Assembly: GCA_945870175.1 (NCBI GenBank)
Contig: CAMBRJ010000149.1
Span: 1-7,184 of the forward strand
Source of the DNA: Gemmatimonas phototrophica
GTDB taxonomy: Bacteria > Gemmatimonadota > Gemmatimonadetes > Gemmatimonadales > Gemmatimonadaceae
Length of the DNA: 7,184 nucleotides
Direction: 5' to 3'
Below are positions 1 through 7,100 of the stretch, in pieces. Position numbers and translations under genes: made by a program. The stretch's first letter is position 1, and the number at the start of each line of letters is the position of its first letter. Below the pieces are notes generated by a model. It was not told the origin of the DNA. It made no database searches and saw only the letters and a program-made list of their open reading frames with translations.

Positions 1-1
1 C

Positions 2-271
2 ACGCTCCAGGCGATGGTCGAGCATCTCGTCGAGCGCTACGGATGGGATGGCTTAGCCGATCGCATCGAGATCCGCTGCTTCACGCACGATCCGAGCGTC
101 AACTCGTCGCTCAAATTCCTGCGCAAGACGCCGTGGGCTCGGGCCAAGGTGGAGTCACTCTACCTGCACTCGGCCGCCCATCCGCGGAAAACACCGAAAA
201 CGCCCGCGGCCCCAACCACGCCCACGGCCCCACCGACGCCCGAGTCGCCCGAGTCGCCCGAAGCCGAGTAG
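2..271 (+). CDS. VF530 family (DUF2132) DNA-binding-type protein, 5' end missing
   Basis: The reading frame is open from the window edge (T-L-Q-A-M...), so the true start lies upstream; the ATG at 14 is internal to the conserved domain. The visible protein carries the VF530 signature in order: VERYGWDGLADRI, IRCFTHDPSVNSSLKFLRKT and PWARAKVESLYL. These small proteins are usually about 75-90 residues and form a compact helical domain classed as DNA-binding by structure; their physiological role is poorly known. After the conserved PWARAKVESLYL end, this copy continues for about 30 residues as a Pro/Thr/Ala/Glu-rich, probably disordered tail with TPxxP and SPESPE repeats, beyond the usual family end. 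The gene converges on nrdJ and ends 54 bp before a hairpin terminator. Family assignment is confident; function is not. Confidence 0.85.
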   Translation, partial: TLQAMVEHLVERYGWDGLADRIEIRCFTHDPSVNSSLKFLRKTPWARAKVESLYLHSAAHPRKTPKTPAAPTTPTAPPTPESPESPEAE

Positions 272-325
272 CACGCTCACCACGCGACGCAGCGCGCGTT
301 CCGACTGAAGCGTCGGCGTGAAGGC

Positions 326-364
326 AAACGCCGCCGGACTCCTCACGGAATCCGGCGGCGTTTT
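326..364. terminator. Bidirectional intrinsic terminator between convergent genes
   Basis: A perfect 13-bp inverted repeat, AAACGCCGCCGGA (326-338) and TCCGGCGGCGTTT (351-363), encloses a 12-nt loop. The plus strand continues with a T, giving TTTT after the GC-rich stem. The A run on the left arm gives TTT on the minus strand. It sits 55 bp past the VF530 stop and 25 bp past the nrdJ stop, so it can end transcription from both sides. The T tracts are short (4 and 3), so strength is inferred mainly from the stem. Confidence 0.85.
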
Positions 365-388
365 CACATCACACAGCTCAGCGCGCGC

Positions 389-2980
389 TCACCCGCACTC
401 ACTGAACCCGCACACGTGGCATTTCACGCATCCTTCCGCGAACTCCAACTGCGATCCGCAGTCGGGGCACGTGCCCATGAACACTTCGCCACCGCCTGAT
501 CCGAATTCGATCGGCTGCATCTGCTCAGCACCGTTCGTCATCGGCGGACGCGTGATCGGGACTCCCCCAACGGGCGTGAGCATCGGCGGCATCATGGAGC
601 TGACCGGCGTCGGCATACCCGCCGGCGCACCACCCGCCAACAGATCCGTCTGCACGCCCTGCTTATCACGCCACCACTGTTCCAGCGCGATACCCACGGC
701 GTCGGGCAGCGAGAGCACCTTGTTCGGTCCGAGGCCCACCGCGCGATCGCTGGAGATACCGCGCAGCTGCCGATGGATTTCCTGCAGCGAGATGCCGCTG
801 CGGAGCGCCAGCGAGACCAGGCGACCAATGGCTTCGGCGTCGGCCATCGCGGAACCGCCTGCCTTGCCGAGATTGAGGAACACTTCGAACGGCTGTCCCT
901 TCTCATCTTCGGTGATGTTCACGAACATCACCCCAAGCGGCGTTTCCTTGCGGATGGTCGTGCCACGCATCACTTCGGGGCGCGAGCGCTTGCCACGACG
1001 GCTCGCGTTCTCGGCCTCGGCGCTGACCAGCGCCTTCTTCGTGCGATCGAGTTCGTTCTGCAACTCGGCCATCGTGCCCTGCAACTCGCCCACTTCGCGC
1101 TTGTGCGCGACCGACGCATCGGTGGTGGCCTTGTCGGACTTCGGTGCGTCCGGGGCGCCGGCGGCCTTGGCATCGTCACGTTTGGCGGCCGCGTCCTGCG
1201 TGGCGCCGGTGCTGAGCACCTGATTGTCGCGCGAGCCGTCGCGGTACACCGTGACGCCCTTGCACTTCATGTCGTACGCCATCTCGTAGATCGCGCGCAC
1301 GTCGTCCTGCGTGGCGGCGTATCCGAAGTTGGTGGTCTTGGAGATCGCCGAGTCGCAGTGATCCTGGAACGCCGCCTGCATCTGGATGTGGTACACCGGC
1401 GCGATGTTGTTGGCCGTGTTGAACACCGCCTGCCACTTGAGCGGCACGTCGGCGTGCTTCACGGTGCCCGTTTTCGCGATGCGCTCCATGAGCTCGTCGC
1501 TGTACCAGCCTTCAGCCTTCGCGATCGCCACGAAATCTTCGTTCACATCGGGCATCATGACGCCGGCCTGATTGCGCATGAAGGCCACGGCGAACAGCGG
1601 CTCCAGGCCGCTGGAGCAACCGGCGATGATGGAGATGGTGCCGGTGGGCGCCACCGTGGTCACGTTGCAATTGCGCAGCAGCTGCATCGGGCGGATCCGT
1701 TCGCCCTGCTCGTCGCGCGCGCACGTTTCGTCGGGACCGAAGATGGAGCGCGCCCACTCGGGGAAGGCCCCACGCTCCTTCGCCAGCCGCTCGCTTTCCT
1801 TTTTGCCCTCGACGTCGAGGAACTCCATGACCTTGCGGCCCATCTCCACACCTTCCGGCGTGTCGTACGGAATACCGAGACGCACCAGCATGTCGGCGAA
1901 GCCCATCACACCGAGGCCAATACGACGGATACGCTTGGACAGCGAGTCGATTTCCGGCAGCGGGTACTTGTTGACGTCGATGATGTTGTCGAGGAAGTGC
2001 GTGCTGAGCGCGATGTCGCGACGCATCGCCTCCCAGTCGACCTGCCCGTTACTCACATAGTAGCCGACGTTGACCGAGCCCAGGTTGCACACGTCGTACG
2101 CCAGCAGTGGCTGCTCGCCGCACGGGTTCGTGGCTTCGTAGGCACCGAGATGCGGCACCGGGTTGTACCGGTTCGCTTCGTCGATGAAGAACACGCCCGG
2201 CTCACCGGTGCGCCACGCGCCCAGAATCATCTTGTCCCACACGTCGCGCGCGCGGGCCTGGCCGGTGACGCGGCCGGTGGACTGATCAAAGAGGTCGTAG
2301 CTCCCGTCGACCTTCACGGCGTCCATGAACTTCGTGGTGATGCCCACCGAGATGTTGAAGTTCGTGATCTTGGTGAGGTCTTCCTTGCTGGCGATGAACT
2401 CGAGCACGTCGGGATGGTCGACGCGCAGAATGCCCATGTTCGCGCCACGACGGGTACCGCCCTGCTTCACCGCGTTCGTGCTCGCGTCGTACAGCTCCAT
2501 GAACGAAATCGGCCCCGACGCCACGCCGGTGGTGCTGCGCACCATGCTGCCCTTGCTGCGCAACCGCGAGAAGGAGAAGCCGGTGCCGCCCCCCGACTGA
2601 TGGATCAGCGCCATGCTCCGCAGCGTGTCATAGATGCCGCTTTGCCCGTTGCTGAGCGCGTCATCCACCGGCAACACGAAGCACGCCGACAGCTGGCCCA
2701 ACGGCCGGCCCGCATTCATCAGCGTCGGCGAGTTTGGCTCAAACCGACGCTGCGTCATCAGAAAGTAGAACTCCTCGGCCACGGCCTGCACCGCGCCGTC
2801 GCTCGCCCCGTATCGACGGTCGGCCTCCGCCACCACTGTCGCCACACGCCAGAACATGTCCTCCGGCTTCTCCACCGACTTGCCGGACGTGTCTTTGACC
2901 AGGTATCGCTTGTCGAGCACAGTCCGAGCGTTCGCGGACAGCGTTACCAGTCCTTCCGGTGGCGTGGCGGAAAATGGCAT
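389..2980 (-). CDS. nrdJ: Adenosylcobalamin-dependent (class II) ribonucleotide reductase
   Basis: Reduces ribonucleotides to deoxyribonucleotides in the cytoplasm, using a radical made from coenzyme B12 and so needing neither oxygen nor a separate radical subunit. The 863-residue protein shows the RNR barrel (about 1-590) with redox Cys100 (LSACFVLPV), the catalytic N285-x-C287-x-E289 (NPCGEQPL), redox Cys298 (DVCNLGSVN) and the PTGTIS loop (445-450). An Ala/Lys/Asp-rich linker (591-625) and a predicted coiled coil (627-660) follow. Next come a TSCPD domain (about 670-770), a Pro/Met/Gly-rich flexible linker (782-831), and a C-terminal cysteine ribbon (C838, C841, C851, C854, C857, C862) expected to bind zinc and carry electrons to the active site. 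No N-terminal ATP-cone is visible. The frame stays open to 3172, but the ATG at 2980 is chosen because AGGAG lies 8 nt upstream and the extension looks non-conserved. No NrdA/B partner is in the window. Identification is secure. Confidence 0.97.
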   Translation of the reverse strand: MPFSATPPEGLVTLSANARTVLDKRYLVKDTSGKSVEKPEDMFWRVATVVAEADRRYGASDGAVQAVAEEFYFLMTQRRFEPNSPTLMNAGRPLGQLSACFVLPVDDALSNGQSGIYDTLRSMALIHQSGGGTGFSFSRLRSKGSMVRSTTGVASGPISFMELYDASTNAVKQGGTRRGANMGILRVDHPDVLEFIASKEDLTKITNFNISVGITTKFMDAVKVDGSYDLFDQSTGRVTGQARARDVWDKMILGAWRTGEPGVFFIDEANRYNPVPHLGAYEATNPCGEQPLLAYDVCNLGSVNVGYYVSNGQVDWEAMRRDIALSTHFLDNIIDVNKYPLPEIDSLSKRIRRIGLGVMGFADMLVRLGIPYDTPEGVEMGRKVMEFLDVEGKKESERLAKERGAFPEWARSIFGPDETCARDEQGERIRPMQLLRNCNVTTVAPTGTISIIAGCSSGLEPLFAVAFMRNQAGVMMPDVNEDFVAIAKAEGWYSDELMERIAKTGTVKHADVPLKWQAVFNTANNIAPVYHIQMQAAFQDHCDSAISKTTNFGYAATQDDVRAIYEMAYDMKCKGVTVYRDGSRDNQVLSTGATQDAAAKRDDAKAAGAPDAPKSDKATTDASVAHKREVGELQGTMAELQNELDRTKKALVSAEAENASRRGKRSRPEVMRGTTIRKETPLGVMFVNITEDEKGQPFEVFLNLGKAGGSAMADAEAIGRLVSLALRSGISLQEIHRQLRGISSDRAVGLGPNKVLSLPDAVGIALEQWWRDKQGVQTDLLAGGAPAGMPTPVSSMMPPMLTPVGGVPITRPPMTNGAEQMQPIEFGSGGGEVFMGTCPDCGSQLEFAEGCVKCHVCGFSECG

Positions 2981-2988
2981 GCGTGTAG

Positions 2989-2993
2989 CTCCT
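2989..2993 (-). promoter_or_regulatory. Shine-Dalgarno site of nrdJ
   Basis: The minus strand reads AGGAG, then 8 nt, then the ATG at 2980. This near-ideal site decides the nrdJ start against the longer frame that opens at 3172. Confidence 0.8.
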
Positions 2994-3031
2994 GCAGTTA
3001 GCGAAGGGCGGGAAGAATGCCCGAAACTCGA

Positions 3032-3049
3032 CGAACGCATTTGCATTCG
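3032..3049. promoter_or_regulatory. 18-bp near-perfect dyad upstream of nrdJ, possible operator
   Basis: The plus strand reads CGAACGCATTTGCATTCG: arms of 8 bp around a TT centre, with one mismatch (C36 against T46). It ends 51 nt before the nrdJ start codon. NrdR commonly controls RNR genes through palindromic boxes, but this sequence does not match the usual ACAC-w-A/T-w-GTGT form. Any regulator is therefore unknown. It could also be chance or an RNA hairpin. Confidence 0.3.
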
Positions 3050-3256
3050 GGACAACTTGGCGGGGCCCCGAACGGGCGGGTATGGTGCTTCCGTTCGTGA
3101 GTCCGCACAAGTAGTGGCGTAAGTGCTTCCCGGCGAACGCGTTGCACGAGGCATATCACGGATGTGTGACACCCCAAAAGTTGTCCACCGAACTCAGCTT
3201 TGTGAGCATGCGAACTGTTAGACGGGAGCGGACAGCGACGGTTCGTCATTTCCAGG

Positions 3257-3282
3257 CGATACCGACAGTGCCGACAGTATCG
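3257..3282. repeat. Inverted repeat enclosing two tandem CCGACAGT copies
   Basis: CGATAC (3257-3262) and GTATCG (3277-3282) are exact inverted copies 14 nt apart. Overlapping them are two direct copies of CCGACAGT (3262-3269 and 3271-3278). It borders the AT-rich zone about 280-300 bp upstream of nrdJ. It may be a protein binding site, but the arms are short and significance cannot be judged by eye. Confidence 0.3.
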
Positions 3283-3457
3283 ATTACATCACATAAACTG
3301 TTGTAGAAAAACAGGTTACCACGACACGGCTCAGTTCGGCTCAAGCAGCATCAGCACAGCACGCCGACACGCCGCCGCGCCGCTCACGCACCTTCGTCCT
3401 CGGCCCGCCAACGCGCTCTTGCTTGCAGTCACACCAACCGCCGGCAATTGCCCGCTA

Positions 3458-3949
3458 TCACGACGTGAGCCGATCCACCGACCCGCGCCGGTGCGCGTCC
3501 TTCAGCGCCACATACCGCGCCGCATTCTCCAGCGTCCCCGCCTGCTGCGCCGCGCTCAGCAATCGCACCACCTTCCCCGGCACCCCTACCACCAGCGACC
3601 CCGGCGGCACCTGCGTGCCTTCCGTGACCACCGCCCCGGCCGCAATAATGCTCCCGCGCCCCACCCGCACGTTGTTCAGCAGAATCGCCCCCATCCCCAC
3701 CAGCACGCCGTCCTCCAGGATCGTGCCATGCACCACCGCTCGGTGCCCGATCACGCAATCCTCCCCCACAATCGTCGGCTTACCCGGATCGGCGTGAATC
3801 ACCGCGCCATCCTGCACGTTGCTGCGCGCCCCGATCACGATCCGCTCCACATCACCGCGAATCACCGCCGTCGGCCACACGCTCACATCATCGCCGAGCG
3901 ACACATCACCGATCACGACCGCCGTGTCATGGATCCAAAAAGACGACAT
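3458..3949 (-). CDS. Gamma-carbonic-anhydrase family (YrdA/PaaY-like) hexapeptide-repeat protein
   Basis: The 163-residue cytoplasmic protein folds as a left-handed beta-helix of hexapeptide repeats (IGDVSLGDDVSVW through VGRGSIIAAGAVV, about 12-125), expected to form trimers with a metal at subunit interfaces. The three metal-binding histidines of the family are visible as H52 (DGAVIH), H69 (IGH) and H74 (VVHG), with the conserved R31-G-D33 and Q46. A short C-terminal helix (about 133-157) closes it. The acidic residues next to the active site in archaeal Cam (after RGD, and on the acidic loop) are not present, as in YrdA/PaaY-type homologues. Real carbonic anhydrase activity is therefore uncertain, and acyl-CoA thioesterase-like or accessory roles are alternatives. 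The ATG at 3949 matches the normal family N-terminus. A TTG extension to 3985 adds 12 non-conserved residues, and neither start has a good Shine-Dalgarno site. Confidence 0.9.
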   Translation of the reverse strand: MSSFWIHDTAVVIGDVSLGDDVSVWPTAVIRGDVERIVIGARSNVQDGAVIHADPGKPTIVGEDCVIGHRAVVHGTILEDGVLVGMGAILLNNVRVGRGSIIAAGAVVTEGTQVPPGSLVVGVPGKVVRLLSAAQQAGTLENAARYVALKDAHRRGSVDRLTS

Positions 3950-4002
3950 AAAGATCAGTAAGGGATAAGAAGTCCGGAGTACCAACAGAACGCGGTTTGC
4001 CG

Positions 4003-4039
4003 TTCTCCGCGTCCTTCGCGGCCCTCCGCGCCCTTCGCG
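4003..4039. repeat. Four quasi-tandem 9-10-bp CGCG-ending units in an intergenic gap
   Basis: Successive units read TTCTCCGCG, TCCTTCGCG, GCCCTCCGCG and CCCTTCGCG, then TGAAC. They alternate TCCGCG and TTCGCG endings behind a pyrimidine run. Inverted pairs sit at the left edge: AGAACG (3987-3992) with CGTTCT (4001-4006), and ACGCGG (3990-3995) with CCGCGT (4007-4012). The element lies in the 166-bp gap between the large outer-membrane gene and the gamma-CA-like gene. The pattern resembles dispersed short intergenic repeats of the CTCCGCGTCCTTCGCG kind that I recall from several environmental bacteria. Its function is unknown. Confidence 0.6.
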
Positions 4040-4115
4040 TGAACCAAAGAGCCAGCCGCCGGCATCCCACTATCCGAGAGCACACCGGCCAGCACTCCAC
4101 CAGCCAACCGACAAC

Positions 4116-7100
4116 TCAGAAGTACCCGCCCAACGTCACATAAAACGCCCCGACGCGCGAGACGTCCCGCGGTGCCACATACGGCGCCGCCCCGCCAATG
4201 CGCAAGCGATACGGCGTGTCGTACTGCACCGCCAGATCCACCACTAACTCGGCGCCCGCCGACGCCAGCCAGCCGTCACGTTTGCCTGGCCGCTCGCACA
4301 CCACATTCTCCGACCGCGCCAACGCACCCGGACACCACGCCCGCGCCGCATCGCTGAACAGCGTCACCGACATCCGGTCCACGAACAGCGTGAACGGACT
4401 CGGCAACCGCCTGAACAACACCAGCGGCGCGCGATACTCCACCCCGCCCGCCAGCGCGCGAATCCCACGCTGCGTGCCCGGCGCCACACCACGCAGCGAG
4501 AACGTGCGCGACGGATCGCCGATCACCACGCCTGGCAACAGCTCGGCCGACTGACCGCTCGTGCCGCCCACGCTGAAGTCGGTAGTCGACGTCTGCTGCG
4601 CCACGCCGATCGTGGCGCGCGTCGCGATCACATGACGCGAGAAGCCCGGCAGGTTGAGCGGCAGGTAGTGTCGCGCCCCCACGATCGAACGCCACGCGCC
4701 CGACGCCGTGGGATCGTTCTCGCGCCACCGATACGCCGTGCTGCCGCTCAGCGTGAATCCCTCTTCCACCGAGACCCCCCGAGCACCGAGGCGCGCCGTG
4801 CTCACGCTACTGCTGGCGAAGATCGACCCGTAGCGCGTACCGGTGCGCAGCAGCGAGTTCGGCCCGCCGAGCGCCGAATCCACCACGCTGGTGAAATCCC
4901 GCAGCTCGTACTGCGCACCGAGCGTGGCACTCACCGAGCGACGCACACGCGGCACGCGCCACGTGCTGGAACCGGTCACGAAGCGACGACGACGCGCGAC
5001 AAGGCCCAGCGTGGCCCCCGAATCGTTCACCGCGCGGAACGTCCCATCCCACTCCTGCTGTGCCGACAGATCCAGCAACTGAATGCCGAGACCGGCGTAG
5101 CGATACGACGCGAACGCATCCGTCTCGCGCAGCTGCGGCTGCACCAGCGCGTTCGCCGTCCACGAATGCCGTCCCAGAATGTCGATGCCGCTGGTCGACG
5201 CGCCGTACGTCGCGGCACCAGTGCGCCCTTCACCAATGAGCGGCATCCAGTACCGCGGTACGAGCTGACGCAGCGGCGCATACCGCGTGGCGACGGCCGA
5301 CGCCGCGCGCCCGCTCAATGCCGCCACATTCGAAACCGAGAGATCGGTCACGTTCGTCGGCGGGTACCACGCCGAACGTGCGATCACCCCGACCGTGTCG
5401 AGCGGCGCCCACGACACGTGATACCCGTCAGCACGATAGAACAGCGCCGCCACCCGCGACCCATCTGGCGACACGGTGGGATCGAACACGCCGCTGCTCA
5501 CCGACGACGCCACGCGCACCTCCTCGCGCTCCTCGCGCCACCGCAGCGTGTCAGTCGGCGCGCCGCGCGCCGCGATGGGCGCGGTCTCGAGCTGCGACCG
5601 TCCGCTGCGATCGCTCACCCACACCAAGCGCTTGCCATCGGGCGTAAAGCTTGGACTCGAGAACACGCCGCGCGCCCCCGCCACCGCAAGCTGCAGCGCC
5701 CCACTCACATCCATCACCACCACGCGCTGCTCACCGGTGGCGAGCAACTGCACCGCCGCGATGCGCTGTCCATCAGGCGACCAGCGCGGCTCCGCCCAAC
5801 GCTCCGATACCACGTCCGGCGTGATCGGCACGATGCTGTCGCCCGTCGCACTCACCCGCACCAGGCGCGTACGATCGGCGCCGAGTTGCACCGCCACGAT
5901 ACGGCCGTCGGCCCGCACGTCGGGCTGCGACAGTCGCGCGCCTTTGGTGAGCCGCATCTCACCGCCGCGATCACCGCGGCGATCACCGCCGCGATCACCC
6001 CGGCGCGAGCGATACAGATCCGAGCGCACGATATACGGATCCAGGCGCTCCGACTGCGCGAACACCATCGCACCGCTGGTGTCACCGGGCACGGGCGCGT
6101 TCACATCGAGCGTGTTGCGCCAGGCGAGCCGTCGCGGTGCGCCTACGCCAGGGTGGCCCGCCGGCGCGATGTACAGCCCCGTCACCTCCCGGCCATTGCT
6201 GGCGCTCCACACGATCGAATCGACACCCACCCATCGCGGCGATGCCGCGTACCATCCATTGGCGCTCACCGCCTGCCACACGCTATCGCCTGGCAGCGCG
6301 GCAGTCACGCGCCGCAACGAGTCGGTCATGCGCGCAAACAGACTATCGAATGACGCACCAAACGCCTGGCGACTGGTCCGGCTCAGCAGAAAGGGCACCA
6401 CATTCGCCGCCGTGATGTCCACGAAGCGCCGCATGCCGCCATCACGCTGCAGCGCCGACCGATTCATCAGCAGCGTCCCCCACGCATACGCCGTTTGTCC
6501 GCCCGGAAACTGCGACGTGGACAAGCTCCACCGCTGCGGACCCGGCACGAACGCATCGCGAACCGCCGTCCGCGCAATCATCGGAAAGCCGGTGCTCACG
6601 CTGCGCCCACTCCCCGTGAACTTCGACTCATAGTGAACCGCCAAGCCCTCCTTCACCCAGCTCGGCGTCAACGCATTCGGAAAGAACAGCGGATTGCGCC
6701 CGAACACCACACGCCCCAACGCCCACGCCCCACGCGCGCGATCGATCTGAAAGATGTGCGCCAGCTCGTGCGTGATCACCATGCGCAGCCATTCGTCATG
6801 AAAGCGCAACTCGCGCAGCGCGATCGGCGGCACGGCATAAATCACCACGCGATTGGTGGGAAACACCTGCGCATAGCCGTTGCTGGCGTCCACATTGTCG
6901 GCGATCAGCAGATCCACCGGGCCCGCGGGCGGCGCCAATTCACGCGACAACTGCGCGTAGGCCGTCTCTGCCAGGAAGGCCGCGCGACGCGCCAGCGCTT
7001 CCTGGTCGGGGCGGAAGTGCACCCGGAAGTGCGGCATCGCGATGGTGCGCATGGTGCCGCGAGGATCCACTTGCGCATGAGCCGTCGGCGCCATCGCCGC

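Larger units (their letters stand above)
2981..3457 (-). other. Long intergenic leader/promoter region upstream of nrdJ
   Basis: This 477-bp stretch separates the gamma-CA-like gene from nrdJ; both read on the minus strand. I see no convincing gene: the short frames here lack family features. The part near 3279-3320 is clearly AT-richer than the surrounding DNA, the most likely place for the nrdJ promoter, although no strong -35/-10 pair can be named. Two dyads are listed separately (3032-3049, 3257-3282). A cobalamin riboswitch would be plausible for a B12-dependent enzyme, but no B12-box sequence is recognisable. No clear terminator follows the gamma-CA stop. Confidence 0.5.

Noticed and set aside
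14..271. ATG at 14 as the true start of the VF530-family gene
   Set aside because: The frame is open to the window edge and the family motif begins upstream of this codon, so the gene is truncated by the window.
773..3001. 742-residue open frame on the plus strand opposite nrdJ
   Set aside because: It is the antisense shadow of a GC-rich, strongly conserved gene. Its His/Arg/Val-rich composition shows no family motif.
3090..3130. NrdR-box-like CACTACTTGTG upstream of nrdJ
   Set aside because: The spacing between half-sites is too short for the usual 16-bp box, and no second box at the expected distance was found.
2981..3172. 64-residue N-terminal extension of NrdJ from the ATG at 3172
   Set aside because: The extension is low-information and not like the family N-terminus, while the ATG at 2980 has an AGGAG at ideal spacing.
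2998..3249. Small minus-strand frame containing a CPECKC motif upstream of nrdJ
   Set aside because: The two-cysteine motif alone resembles a zinc knuckle, but the rest of the 83 residues looks random and overlaps the leader region. No Shine-Dalgarno site was evident.
3443..3452. Perfect 10-bp palindrome GGCAATTGCC just after the gamma-CA stop
   Set aside because: There is no loop and no T tract, so it cannot be an intrinsic terminator; a 10-bp palindrome is weak evidence alone.
4632..6353. 573-residue open frame on the plus strand opposite the peptidase-barrel gene
   Set aside because: Arg/His/Pro-rich antisense shadow without recognisable domains; the minus-strand frame has clear motifs throughout.
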